Origin: a virus
IMG/VR virus record: IMGVR_UViG_3300028025_003409
Span: 45,058 to 109,057 of that record
Length of the DNA: 64,000 bases
Strand: one strand, 5' to 3'
Position numbers and translations under genes: made by a program. Under the pieces are notes generated by a model. It was not told the DNA's origin. It saw only the letters and a program-made list of their open reading frames with translations, and ran no database searches. Positions within the stretch are counted from its first letter, which is position 1; each line of letters begins with the position of its first letter. Shown here in pieces: positions 1 to 7,891 of this stretch.

Positions 1-200
1 GCATATACTGGTGTTCCTGCAGGTAAATTTTCTCCGCTATTATTTAAAATTCCAAGTTGAAATTGAGATAATCCAAGTGGTGGCAAGATAACCATTAATC
101 TATCTACAAGTGATTCAATATCCTCGTGTACATTTACTGGGTCATTTGCAAGCGGGTATGGTAATTTAAATAACGCATCATTAGTATTTCCAGTAGCCAT
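1..200 (-). CDS. Virion (tail fibre/minor tail) protein, N-terminal part only
   Basis: A leftward reading frame starts with ATG at 200 and runs off the left edge of the window, so only about 66 residues are visible. The start includes ALFKLPYPLANDPVNVHEDI and DRLMVILPPLG. This kind of N-terminus is common in minor tail or fibre proteins of actinophages. It is the last member seen of the leftward tail-fibre cluster that begins near 5759, but it is separated from it by the rightward lysozyme-like gene. Function beyond virion association is inference. Confidence 0.6.
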   Translation of the reverse strand, partial: MATGNTNDALFKLPYPLANDPVNVHEDIESLVDRLMVILPPLGLSQFQLGILNNSGENLPAGTPVY

Positions 201-228
201 AGTATATTTATTATACCACCTTCTAAAG

Positions 229-258
229 TTGACTTTTGGTAAAATTTTGTGTTATACT
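229..258 (+). promoter_or_regulatory. Sigma-70-like promoter for the lysozyme-like gene
   Basis: TTGACT (229-234) and TATACT (253-258) are separated by 18 bases. They lie about 48 bases before the ATG at 306, which has a strong TAAGGAGG ribosome site. Confidence 0.75.
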
Positions 259-305
259 AGGTGTAGACACCTACCAGGGTGTTATTGTTTTCTAAGGAGG
301 AAACT

Positions 306-869
306 ATGATTAAATTTATCGAAAGAAACAAAGAGATCATTAGCACACTCAGTATTGTATTGTTAGTAGCGATATCTTCTAATGCTGCTAATGCTGCTCC
401 AGAACTAAATACGAAAAATAATCTTAGCCTTGAACAGGCTCAGACATCGGAAACCGCCTCGAAAGAGGTTTTTTTGGTTTCTAAGACAAAAAAACTAGAG
501 AGTTTTGAGAATAAGGTTTCTCTAACTGATTTAGAACTAAAAGAACTACTTTCGCTAGTAGGCTTCAAGGGCAAAGACCTTGTTGTTGCTTGGGCAGTGG
601 CTAAGAAAGAGTCCAATGGGCGACCATTGGCTTTTAATGGCAATCACAAGACTGGTGACTCATCTTATGGTATGTTCCAAATCAATATGATTGATACCCT
701 TGGTCCTGATCGTAGAACCAAGTTTGATCTTGACTCTAACGCTGAACTATTCAATCCCGTCAAAAACGCAGAGATTGCATACTACATGACTAACGGTGGA
801 GAAGATTGGTCCTCATGGAAAGGCATTACTCCAAGAACCAAATCCTGGATGGCTAAATTTCCTAAGTAG
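306..869 (+). CDS. Secreted lysozyme/transglycosylase-like protein
   Basis: Probably a peptidoglycan-cleaving enzyme. The ATG at 306 is preferred over the upstream ATG at 279 because TAAGGAGG lies just before it. Residues 1-30 form a signal peptide (charged start, hydrophobic core TLSIVLLVAI, Ala-rich cleavage site SNAANA). A lytic transglycosylase-type motif follows: AVAKKESNGRPLAFN, with a candidate catalytic Glu in KKES, then SYGMFQIN. A strong promoter precedes it and a terminator follows, so it is a single-gene unit between leftward genes. A signal peptide on a phage lysin suggests export by the host Sec system, perhaps as an entry or lysis factor. Family placement is by motif only. Confidence 0.7.
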   Translation: MIKFIERNKEIISTLSIVLLVAISSNAANAAPELNTKNNLSLEQAQTSETASKEVFLVSKTKKLESFENKVSLTDLELKELLSLVGFKGKDLVVAWAVAKKESNGRPLAFNGNHKTGDSSYGMFQINMIDTLGPDRRTKFDLDSNAELFNPVKNAEIAYYMTNGGEDWSSWKGITPRTKSWMAKFPK

Positions 870-884
870 TTTATTAAAAGATAG

Positions 885-912
885 GGGGCCTTTATTGGCC
901 CCTTATTTTTTT
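885..912 (+). terminator. Intrinsic terminator after the lysozyme-like gene
   Basis: The inverted repeat GGGGCC/GGCCCC with a six-base loop is followed by a T-rich run ending at 912. It sits 15 bases after the stop codon and also separates two convergent genes. Confidence 0.8.
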
Positions 913-1153
913 ACCATTTTTTAATTGGACATTCTGCATACTTTAAGTGTGTCTTTAGTTTCATGAAGCAGCCACACTGTTTACATGTTGCTGTTAATTT
1001 TATTAATTCTGGACAAGATTTGCAAATATCTAGTCTTTCAAAAGCAATGTCTTCAGATACTCTGTTTCCAGGCTTTATGATGTCCCAAGGCTTAACTTCT
1101 CCCATATTTTTTCTAAATCTGTCCCATATTTTTTCATCTGAGTTTTCTTCCAT
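911..1153 (-). CDS. Small Cys-rich zinc-ribbon-like protein
   Basis: An 80-residue protein. The C-terminal half holds CKSCPELIKL, CKQCGCFMKLK and a final CPIKKW, giving six Cys that could bind zinc. Short proteins with the same C-K-x-C-G-C-F-M pattern are frequent in marine and freshwater phages, with no assigned function. It is the last gene before the convergent terminator. Confidence 0.6.
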   Translation of the reverse strand: MEENSDEKIWDRFRKNMGEVKPWDIIKPGNRVSEDIAFERLDICKSCPELIKLTATCKQCGCFMKLKTHLKYAECPIKKW

Positions 1154-1171
1154 ACTACAATTTTATCACAA

Positions 1172-2440
1172 CTAGACCTTAGAGTTGTGTACTACCATAT
1201 TTCCAGCAATAATAGTGTCTACTGGGAAAGCGTTAAACTTAAAGACATTTCTTATTTCTTCAATATAGTCAAGTGAAGATACTGGAGTTGCTACCATTCC
1301 AGAATCTGTTGGCTCAAAAATAAAGTCATTTTCTGTCACTGTTTTTGCCTCAACAAATATATGTGAATCTAGGCGTTTAATAAGAACTTTTTCTTCTGGG
1401 GTAAATCTCTTTGTTTTATCACCATTAAAGTATAAGGTTGTATCTTTTGTTGATGGGCTAATCTGTACAATTTCAGATTGAACCCTTTTAACATTTTTAA
1501 GATTTTCTGGGTAAATTGTTGATGCTCCAGGGTCTTGCAGATCATCAAGTAGTCCATCCCAAGTGATAGACCAAATTTTATCTCCAAGGACAATATCTTT
1601 TGCTGCCTTAAACTCAACAGAGTTTTCATATCCAACAATCTGAATAAGTGTATCTTCATCAATACATACTGTGAGTGGTACGAAGGAGTATGTTGGTGTA
1701 AAGGAGTAAGGAGTAAAAGTATAAGGAGTAAATGTATACGCAGGTGTTGGTGTGAATGTGTAAGTAGGTGCTGTTGGTGTAAAGGTATAGGCAGTTGGAG
1801 TAAATGTGTAAGCAGGTGTTGGAGTAAATGAATACGGAGTAAATGAATAAACTGGACTACAAGTTGCTGCAGCAATTGGGGATGGGCCTTCTTCTGGACC
1901 TGGTGCACAATTAAAGTTGTTTCCAGGACCAAGTTCTCCCATTTGTGTAAGCAATTGCTGAACTTGTGAACAAGTCTTATTTGGCCAGAAGTAAGGACCA
2001 ACCACTGATCCATCTGCACCAGATGCTGGGTTGGAACAGTGTGTGTACCATACACCAGTTGCGGCAACTGGAGTAAATGAGTATGGAGTAAATGAGTATG
2101 GAGTAAATGTATATGCGGTTGGAGTAAATGTATATGCGGTTGGAGTAAATGTGTATGCAGTTGGAGTAAAAGAATAAGGAGTAAAAGAATAAGGAGTAAA
2201 AGAAAAATTATAGTATGTATAAGAAACATTTGTTTCGTAGTCTACAAGAGAATCAAATGATGGATTTTGAGATGCAATTTTTTGATTTAAAGAATCATCT
2301 GCCGTATCTGTTGAACCAGTCTCCAGTGGAACAAGTCCATTACTAACAATTGATGATGAGGCAGTTGTTCTAGTCAAACCAGAAAGATTAGGTACTTTTA
2401 CCATACCCTTTAAAGATGACCAAAAACCAAAATTTAGCAT
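1172..2440 (-). CDS. FTP-repeat virion-type protein with a C-terminal Hint (intein-like) domain
   Basis: A 422-residue protein in the tail-fibre cluster. Residues about 75-125 and 195-250 are near-perfect repeats of Y-[ST]-F-T-P-[TY]-[AS], broken by a Cys-containing insert. From about residue 257 (VCIDEDTLIQI) to the end there is a Hint-like domain: an N-terminal Cys, VLGDKIWS, RFTPEEKVLIKR, and the closing IIAGNMVVHNSKV. The His-Asn-Ser ending matches an intein or autoprocessing junction, yet only Ser-Lys-Val follows it. The usual block-B T-x-x-H is not obvious. Phage structural proteins with terminal Hint domains are known. Self-cleavage here is inference. Confidence 0.65.
   Translation of the reverse strand: MLNFGFWSSLKGMVKVPNLSGLTRTTASSSIVSNGLVPLETGSTDTADDSLNQKIASQNPSFDSLVDYETNVSYTYYNFSFTPYSFTPYSFTPTAYTFTPTAYTFTPTAYTFTPYSFTPYSFTPVAATGVWYTHCSNPASGADGSVVGPYFWPNKTCSQVQQLLTQMGELGPGNNFNCAPGPEEGPSPIAAATCSPVYSFTPYSFTPTPAYTFTPTAYTFTPTAPTYTFTPTPAYTFTPYTFTPYSFTPTYSFVPLTVCIDEDTLIQIVGYENSVEFKAAKDIVLGDKIWSITWDGLLDDLQDPGASTIYPENLKNVKRVQSEIVQISPSTKDTTLYFNGDKTKRFTPEEKVLIKRLDSHIFVEAKTVTENDFIFEPTDSGMVATPVSSLDYIEEIRNVFKFNAFPVDTIIAGNMVVHNSKV
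1676..2212 (-). repeat. Tandem repeats encoding YxFTP units, in two blocks
   Basis: Two blocks (about 1676-1855 and 2067-2212) carry the repeated unit GGAGTAAA[TA]G[TA] on the + strand, at 15-21 base spacing. On the coding strand this gives YSFTP/YTFTPTA units. The DNA repeats are close enough to identical to allow slippage and copy-number change. Confidence 0.8.
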
Positions 2441-2447
2441 CTTTAAC

Positions 2448-3080
2448 CTAAGCCGTCAGGTCACCAAGAAGTAGCCAGGTGTTAGTGTCAACTTTTGTAA
2501 GAACTGCACCAGAGTACCTAGAGGATATCTTTTTGTTTGAGTTTTTGCTGTTAATAATTACACCTGGTGTTGCACCTGCAAAAGAAACTGCCCCAGTTCC
2601 ATACCGAATAAACTCAATTTTTTGCCCTATAGAAAAGGCTGCAACACTGTTTAATGGAATGGTTATAACAATATCTGAAGAAGACTCTACAGAAATAGTT
2701 TTTCCTGAATCAGATTTTGCAACGGTATAGTCAGAAGTCTTTGTAACAAATGTTGCAGAATCGTTTACATATCTCCAAGCAGATCCAGAATAATACTGGA
2801 CTTGGTCTATTGGTGTTCCATCATCTTCTTGTCTAACAAAACAAACTAAGCCTGCTGTTGGAGATGTTAAAACAGCGTCTCTTGCTGTTGGGTTTTGAAA
2901 ATTATTAATTCCGCCCTTGGCTTTAATAACATTATTAAATGTAGTTGCTGCGGAGAATGTTTGCTCGGCTGACCAAGTATATTCTTGATTTGTATTTACT
3001 GATCCACCAATAGCGTACCAAGTATCGTCAGATTCGTTGTATATATAAGCATTCTTTCCATCAGTATTAATTGTTGCCAT
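2448..3080 (-). CDS. Tail-fibre-associated virion protein
   Basis: A 210-residue protein. The start (TINTDGKNAYIYNESDDTWY) and the phrase FVRQEDDGTPIDQVQYYSGSAW are typical of actinophage and cyanophage fibre or neck-appendage proteins. It starts inside the stop region of the 41-residue gene upstream (14-base overlap) and is followed by the FTP/Hint gene. No enzymatic motif is seen. Confidence 0.6.
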   Translation of the reverse strand: MATINTDGKNAYIYNESDDTWYAIGGSVNTNQEYTWSAEQTFSAATTFNNVIKAKGGINNFQNPTARDAVLTSPTAGLVCFVRQEDDGTPIDQVQYYSGSAWRYVNDSATFVTKTSDYTVAKSDSGKTISVESSSDIVITIPLNSVAAFSIGQKIEFIRYGTGAVSFAGATPGVIINSKNSNKKISSRYSGAVLTKVDTNTWLLLGDLTA

Positions 3081-3192
3081 CTGAAGTTATCCCCAATGCT
3101 CTTAGTTCTGCTTCTGTAAAACCTAGTGCAACAAATTTTGCAATAGCATTTTCCTTAAATTCTTGATCTATTGTCTTTTCTTTTTTAGCCAT
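3067..3192 (-). CDS. Small protein (41 aa) between two fibre genes
   Basis: The ATG at 3192 overlaps the upstream gene's TAA (TAATG), and the stop overlaps the next gene's start, so translational coupling is likely. The protein is MAKKEKTIDQEFKENAIAKF followed by an Ala/Glu/Leu-rich helix and a short tail. Small helical proteins at this place in fibre operons can be fibre chaperones, but that is only positional inference. Confidence 0.6.
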   Translation of the reverse strand: MAKKEKTIDQEFKENAIAKFVALGFTEAELRALGITSDGNN

Positions 3193-3620
3193 TATGCACC
3201 AATCTCTTTCCACTCGGTTCCACTGTAAACATATATTTTAAGTGGAGAAGAATCTGAGTCAACCCATAATGTACCAGTTGATGGAGATGCAGGAGATGTT
3301 GTAGAATATTGTGCTTGAGCATATTGAACTGATGCAGAGATGCCAGAATCTGAGTCTAGCCAAACATACCCATTTCCAATACCAGTTGGCTGGGTTGTTG
3401 AAACGGTGGATCCAAGTCCACGATTGTTAATAACAGTAATATCTGCTTCAATTCTTTTTAAGTTACCAGCCAAAGAAGTTGATAATATCTCTGACTGATT
3501 AGAAGGTGGTGTTGTGGTTCCATATAAAAATAATTTTAAAGCCTCTTGAATATCTGCAGACTCATTGTAGGATGGCACTTTAGTGTCATAAGGTCCGTTA
3601 AGATTGATATTATCTGCCAT
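3192..3620 (-). CDS. Tail-fibre-associated virion protein
   Basis: A 142-residue protein. GNGYVWLDSDS and GTLWVDSDSSPLKIYVYSGT resemble phage fibre modules in which Trp-Val-Asp-Ser-Asp segments precede a displayed sugar- or surface-binding part. It is in the leftward fibre operon and overlaps the next gene by one codon (TAATG). Confidence 0.55.
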   Translation of the reverse strand: MADNINLNGPYDTKVPSYNESADIQEALKLFLYGTTTPPSNQSEILSTSLAGNLKRIEADITVINNRGLGSTVSTTQPTGIGNGYVWLDSDSGISASVQYAQAQYSTTSPASPSTGTLWVDSDSSPLKIYVYSGTEWKEIGA

Positions 3621-3638
3621 TATTCATCTCCCCCAAAA

Positions 3639-4202
3639 TTATACCACAGAAATAAGTAGTTCTACTACTTTCTGTCCGACCACTTCTACCCAGTTGGAGT
3701 TGTTTAGTTCGATTGCATTGACAATAATCTTAAGCGCTCTGACCTGATTGTCTGTAATGATCTCTAAAGATTTCACGGTAGTTATGATTGGCAAATCATT
3801 GACAATAGACTTTTGAACATTGATCTTATCAATAGTGACGGTTGCAACAAGGTCTTCTGGGACAATGCTAATAAGTGGAATAATAATCTGAGCATTACCG
3901 CCTATAAAGTCAGAAACAACGCTCTTACTAGTAAAGTTTGGGATAATCTTTAAGATCTGTCTCCAACTGTTTACTCCATCAGCATTCTGATACTGGTACA
4001 AAAACAGGTAAGACTCATCTTGTGGATCTACATTTATATACATGTCTAAAAGGTTTGGACTTAGTTCTGCTGTATTTGGAAAACCATTTCCAACAAACCA
4101 ATAACTTCCTCTTTTCCCTGTTGGACCAATATCAAGATCTACTGAAATTTTAGAAGGACCACCTAAAACAGTTATATCGTCTGTAGAATAAATCTCAGGC
4201 AT
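3639..4202 (-). CDS. Putative minor tail/fibre protein
   Basis: A 187-residue protein rich in beta-forming residues. It begins EIYSTDDITVLGGPSKISVD and contains GPTGKRGSYWFVGNG, a single collagen-type GPTG step also seen in fibre proteins. It sits two bases downstream of the next fibre gene. Exact function is not recognised. Confidence 0.5.
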   Translation of the reverse strand: MPEIYSTDDITVLGGPSKISVDLDIGPTGKRGSYWFVGNGFPNTAELSPNLLDMYINVDPQDESYLFLYQYQNADGVNSWRQILKIIPNFTSKSVVSDFIGGNAQIIIPLISIVPEDLVATVTIDKINVQKSIVNDLPIITTVKSLEIITDNQVRALKIIVNAIELNNSNWVEVVGQKVVELLISVV

Positions 4203-4204
4203 AT

Positions 4205-4564
4205 TTAGACTCCTTGAGTTACGTCTGCTGTAACAGTAACTGTTCCAGTTAGGATTGTATATACAAGTGGGTATGGCGTTGCGCTTTTGCTAATCTGAAT
4301 ATCATAAACATACTGTGTACCAGCAGTTAATTGTGCTCCATCTGCTGGTCTAATCGCACAGATTGCTTTTGTAGGGTCATCTGCACTGACTACAGCGTAG
4401 CACTCTACTGGAGTTGTTCCAGATCCTCTTTGTGTAGATATCGAAAACTTGATTGTGTAGCCAGACATGATAAAAGCGGATCCATCGCTTTGTTTTGGGT
4501 AGATAGAAAAATCTTGAGTATCACCCTTGTAGTATGTTAAGTTTAGTTCTCCTGGAAATGCCAT
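4205..4564 (-). CDS. Putative minor tail protein, Ig-like beta-sandwich type
   Basis: A 119-residue protein. The pattern GELNLTYYKGDTQDFSIY followed by GYTIKFSISTQRG and TQYVYDIQI resembles the small beta-sandwich proteins (BppU/N-terminal baseplate type) found beside phage receptor-binding proteins. It shares its layout with the 5379-5759 protein. Assignment is by pattern only. Confidence 0.5.
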   Translation of the reverse strand: MAFPGELNLTYYKGDTQDFSIYPKQSDGSAFIMSGYTIKFSISTQRGSGTTPVECYAVVSADDPTKAICAIRPADGAQLTAGTQYVYDIQISKSATPYPLVYTILTGTVTVTADVTQGV

Positions 4565-4570
4565 ACTTTA

Positions 4571-5272
4571 TTATACCACGCCGACATAAATAGAATTGAG
4601 GATAATTGATGATTCGTGATCAGTTCTAAACTGAGGAATAGCCCCTTCGCTCCAAGACCACTTATCTTCTATAAATATTTGCTGGGTTACTGACATTGGG
4701 TAGGTAGTTTGATATTTAAAGGATCCCAAAAATTGACAAATATTCTGTTTTGATTTTGAAGAATATGTCCTTGCCCACAATTCTGTTCCTGTTTGAAAGG
4801 TAGTTACCTCAAAATTATATGTAACAAAAACTTGTGCTCCTACGTTAAGCCCAAGAAAATTAATTCTTCTTGAATCTTGATTCCAAAGACTAGTGCATCC
4901 TTTTGGCAAAAATTTTTCATCTGCTTCCTTTTGATTTGACAAAAATACATCTACCCAACCGTCTACACCTTTGTCTGCCCCCAAGCGTATTTCTTTTCCT
5001 TGTCCTGAGTAGTAACTTGCCCAACCAGACTGCTGTCCAGAAGAAGACACTGATGATGCTCCGTCTTTTCCTTTGGGCCCTTGTTCTCCCCTAGGTCCTT
5101 GAGGTCCTTCTGGCCCCTGCTTTCCTGGCTCACCCCTTGGACCTTCTGGTCCTGGAAGTGGAAGAAATACTTGATTGCTTTCTGAATTTTCAGTTGCCTG
5201 CATCTGTTGAACTTGTGCAGCATATGAGGATTTTCTTGCGTTTGGAAAGTCCATAGATTTAGAAGAGGCCAT
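4571..5272 (-). CDS. Collagen-like fibre protein
   Basis: A 233-residue protein. Residues about 38-72 are Gly-X-Y triplets (GPEGPRGEPGKQGPEGPQG then more), enough for a short triple helix. The remaining C-terminal domain is beta-rich with Trp and aromatic residues and probably forms a trimeric tip. Phage collagen-like segments act as rigid rods in fibres. Pro at the Y position occurs in the triplets, so this protein is a possible substrate for the prolyl-hydroxylase-like enzymes encoded elsewhere in the window (inference). Confidence 0.75.
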   Translation of the reverse strand: MASSKSMDFPNARKSSYAAQVQQMQATENSESNQVFLPLPGPEGPRGEPGKQGPEGPQGPRGEQGPKGKDGASSVSSSGQQSGWASYYSGQGKEIRLGADKGVDGWVDVFLSNQKEADEKFLPKGCTSLWNQDSRRINFLGLNVGAQVFVTYNFEVTTFQTGTELWARTYSSKSKQNICQFLGSFKYQTTYPMSVTQQIFIEDKWSWSEGAIPQFRTDHESSIILNSIYVGVV

Positions 5273-5292
5273 AACAGCATTATCTCACTATT

Positions 5293-5379
5293 TTATTTAT
5301 TTACTTTAAAAACTTTATCTTTGATTTTAATTACTGGTGGCAACTCAGGTCTAGGAGTTGTAACTTTTACTACAGCCAT
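5293..5379 (-). CDS. Very small protein (28 aa), Pro/Lys-rich
   Basis: Encodes MAVVKVTTPRPELPPVIKIK plus eight residues, mostly basic. The start overlaps the upstream gene's stop as TAATG. It lies between two fibre genes. The coupling and clean fit suggest it is real, but it has no recognisable function. Confidence 0.45.
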   Translation of the reverse strand: MAVVKVTTPRPELPPVIKIKDKVFKVNK

Positions 5380-5759
5380 TATAGACTTCCTGTAATATCA
5401 CCAATGACCGAAATAGTTCCAATCAAAGGTGTCCAGATTGTTTCTCCATCAATGGTTACTTGAAGATCAAAAGTTAATTCTGTTACAACTGATTTAAATC
5501 CAATACCCCAAAACTGAGTAATTGATGCTGGGGCCATAATGTCGACATATCCAACTCCTGGTGTAATTTCCAGGGAATCAAGAAAATCAGACTGAGGATC
5601 ATAAGAGGTAGCCTCATAGGTCCAATCGGAGGTATCAAAATATGTTGCTTCGTCATCCTGCAAGAATTCAACACGAAGCGGAGAGGTATCTCCTCTAACG
5701 ATATTCCATTTGATACGAGCAGGGTCTGCTCCAAAAATCTCAGGTGCACAAAGAGTCAT
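5379..5759 (-). CDS. Putative minor tail protein, first gene of the fibre operon
   Basis: A 126-residue protein. It has IKWNIVRGDTSPLRVEFLQD followed by a beta-rich domain, like small baseplate/minor tail proteins of actinophages. It is the most upstream member of the leftward fibre block. The 228 gene-free bases upstream may hold its promoter, but no clear -35/-10 pair was found. Confidence 0.5.
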   Translation of the reverse strand: MTLCAPEIFGADPARIKWNIVRGDTSPLRVEFLQDDEATYFDTSDWTYEATSYDPQSDFLDSLEITPGVGYVDIMAPASITQFWGIGFKSVVTELTFDLQVTIDGETIWTPLIGTISVIGDITGSL

Positions 5760-5987
5760 AGTAATAAGATTATACCATAAAAAAACAAATATTTAGAGTC
5801 AGCGTAAAAGTCATAGAATTAAGAGATTATATTTAAAGTTATCAAATCGTTATAATAGACAATGTCCGTTTTGTCATAAAAAGTCTTAAAGGTCAGGATC
5901 TTCGTAGTGTATACTAAATATATATAAGAAAAAAGAACTATCTTGAAGGTTTGTATATAGAAGATATCTTATATATAGTATATAGAG
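5760..5987. other. Gene-free AT-rich spacer with a long palindrome
   Basis: No plausible gene. Near the right end, about 5954-5977 is a nearly perfect palindrome centred on AAGATATCTT with TATATA on both sides. It lies just downstream of the holin-like gene and could be its terminator or a protein-binding site. Several TATAAT-like boxes exist but none has a convincing partner. Confidence 0.5.
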
Positions 5988-6260
5988 TTACTTTGGTTTG
6001 GCAATATACTCAATCAGAATATCATACATATGGTCAAGTTTATTCTTCATAACCTTATGATCTTCTTTCATCTGAGTTCTAGTAGCATCGGCTTCGTTAA
6101 TTCTCATTTCTAGTCTCGAAATTTGATCCTTCATCGATGATCCAGAATTGGGTTTAAGTTCTGCCAAATAATGTTTGACTAGCCACTTGATTGCAAAAGC
6201 AATAGATGATACAATTGTAAGTATGGCTACAATTAGGGAAGCCCAGTCTTGGATTGTCAT
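5988..6260 (-). CDS. Holin-like protein: one membrane segment plus coiled coil
   Basis: The ATG at 6260 (MTIQDWASL) is preferred over an upstream start at 6320, which would overlap the divergent gene. Residues 7-30 (SLIVAILTIVSSIAFAIKWL) are one membrane helix. The rest is a charged amphipathic segment (ISRLEMRINEADATRTQMKE) that looks like a coiled coil. Small actinophage holins and lysis regulators have this shape. No lysin is adjacent, so the role is uncertain. Confidence 0.5.
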   Translation of the reverse strand: MTIQDWASLIVAILTIVSSIAFAIKWLVKHYLAELKPNSGSSMKDQISRLEMRINEADATRTQMKEDHKVMKNKLDHMYDILIEYIAKPK

Positions 6261-6286
6261 AACTAGATTATTATAAGGGGTGTTTT

Positions 6287-7120
6287 GTGAAAAATAGAAC
6301 TGAGTTCTCTTCAGCAGCATTTCTTTTTAGAGAAAAACCATTTATCAATAGCATATCAAGTAGCAATTTAGAATATATTAAAGGCGAGTCTTATTCTTAC
6401 TATATTAATGACCAGCCAAGTAAAAAAACAAAAGACGATATTGAGTATAAACTAAATAATTATCTTTTTAGATCTGATGATTTTTGCAAAGAAGATTCTG
6501 GAGATAACTTTTTATTTGCTGGATGCTCACAAACTGTCACATTAGGGCTACCACTAGAGTTAAGTTGGGCTAACAAAGTTAATTCTAATTTTGATAAAAA
6601 TAAGTATATTAACATATCTGGAGTTGGTCTTGCCATTGATGCAATAGTTAGCAATATAGTTCACTACATTGACTTGTTTGGAAAACCTAAGGCAATTATT
6701 GCTTTATTCCCAGATCACTACAGGGTTACAGAAATAAAGCATGACACAATAACAACAGACTGGCTAGATCCAAGAGAATATGATAAAAATGTTGATAGAA
6801 TAGAAGATGCAATATTTAAAGACTATCTTTCTTTTAAAAATTTAGAAATGATATGCAAAGCAAATGGGATACCCTTGGTCTATTCTAGTTGGCAGCCACA
6901 TACTGCTAAGGTAATAAAGAAGTTAACAGAAAAGTCTTTCTTGGAAAATGGATTTGATATATATGAAAACATTGATATAGATCTAAAACTTTTTTCAAAG
7001 AAAAATAGCAAGTATCCTCATTACTGGGAATATGCAAGAGATGGTGTCCATTACGGAGAAAGAGACAATCTTATGTTTGCTCAATCATTTACCAATAAAC
7101 TAAAAGAGTTAGGTTTCTAA
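6287..7120 (+). CDS. SGNH-hydrolase-like protein, paralogue 1
   Basis: A 277-residue protein with a GTG start at 6287 and AAGGGG seven bases before it. It shares a family core with three leftward genes at 43619, 44668 and 47019: RSDDF, then FLFAGCSQT (the Ser block, GCS in place of GDS), a block near NISGVGLAIDAI, then IIALFPDHYRV, and the late ARDGVHYG carrying a possible Asp-x-x-His. SGNH enzymes remove or transfer acyl groups on glycans. Activity here is inference. It overlaps the next gene by TAATG. Confidence 0.6.
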   Translation: MKNRTEFSSAAFLFREKPFINSISSSNLEYIKGESYSYYINDQPSKKTKDDIEYKLNNYLFRSDDFCKEDSGDNFLFAGCSQTVTLGLPLELSWANKVNSNFDKNKYINISGVGLAIDAIVSNIVHYIDLFGKPKAIIALFPDHYRVTEIKHDTITTDWLDPREYDKNVDRIEDAIFKDYLSFKNLEMICKANGIPLVYSSWQPHTAKVIKKLTEKSFLENGFDIYENIDIDLKLFSKKNSKYPHYWEYARDGVHYGERDNLMFAQSFTNKLKELGF

Positions 7121-7890
7121 TGATTCAAGATATATTAGACACTATCGAGTATTCAAAACAACTTATCATATCCCCCGATATGGATGGGTTTATGACGGCA
7201 AAATTATTAGAGCGTTTTAACGGTTCGAAAATAGTAGGTTCTTATGATAAGAATCTTTTATGTCTCGCCGACGGGATCAACCCAGAGGAATGCTTGTTCG
7301 TCGATTGCGATATGAATAGGCAAGAGTATGTTTCTCTCGGAAATCATATGCGCTTGCTTGAGGACAATATGTCGGTTGAATCATTTAATCCAAATGTGCA
7401 CTTCGGCGTTTCGATATATAGCGACAAGTTTCCCTTCGCCACTGCGTTTTTAATTTCGTTCGCAACAGAGGCCCAAACCTCCGAAGAAGACCTTATCCGC
7501 ATGGCTTTCGCTGATTCTACATTACGCAATATGGAAAAATATAGCGACAACATGCGAAATTGGTCTACACGGATGGATCATCCTGCAGTTAAGTACATAG
7601 TGGACAATTCGGACATTGCAAAAAGAAATGATGCACAAGCAAGGTTTGATTATGTAGACCAATCATTTACATCTAAAAGATACGGCAAGGCAAGATATCT
7701 GGATACCCTTAATAAGGCCCTAGAAGGCCAGGGGATGAAGTTTGAACCACTTACCAGGGGTAGCAAGTACATCTGCGACAAAGTTGGCAAAGAAACCGTT
7801 ATGCGGTATAATAGAGATATCATATCTTACGCAGAGATCTTTACAGGAGAATACTCTGTTACCTATGACCAAGAGACGGAATGGAAGTAA
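7120..7890 (+). CDS. DHH-phosphoesterase-like protein (tentative)
   Basis: A 256-residue protein. The N-terminal LIISPDMDGFMTAKLL resembles the DxDG metal motif of DHH phosphoesterases (RecJ/NrnA-like), and LFVDCDMNR resembles the second Asp motif. No DHH triplet is visible, so the match is partial. The start overlaps the preceding stop. The first two thirds use many TCG and CGG-type codons, unlike the neighbours, which suggests a separate origin. Confidence 0.4.
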   Translation: MIQDILDTIEYSKQLIISPDMDGFMTAKLLERFNGSKIVGSYDKNLLCLADGINPEECLFVDCDMNRQEYVSLGNHMRLLEDNMSVESFNPNVHFGVSIYSDKFPFATAFLISFATEAQTSEEDLIRMAFADSTLRNMEKYSDNMRNWSTRMDHPAVKYIVDNSDIAKRNDAQARFDYVDQSFTSKRYGKARYLDTLNKALEGQGMKFEPLTRGSKYICDKVGKETVMRYNRDIISYAEIFTGEYSVTYDQETEWK

Positions 7891-7891
7891 T

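Noticed and set aside
1676-2212. Diversity-generating retroelement at the FTP fibre
   Set aside because: No reverse transcriptase or template repeat was seen near the repeats.
1369-2229. Long second open frame inside the FTP-repeat gene
   Set aside because: It is the +1 shadow of the repeat region (Leu/His-rich translation of the repeats) and lacks any natural protein composition.
5148-5280. Second frame upstream of the collagen-like gene
   Set aside because: It is the out-of-frame shadow of the collagen-like gene with a poor start. The in-frame ATG at 5272 gives the regular Gly-X-Y pattern.
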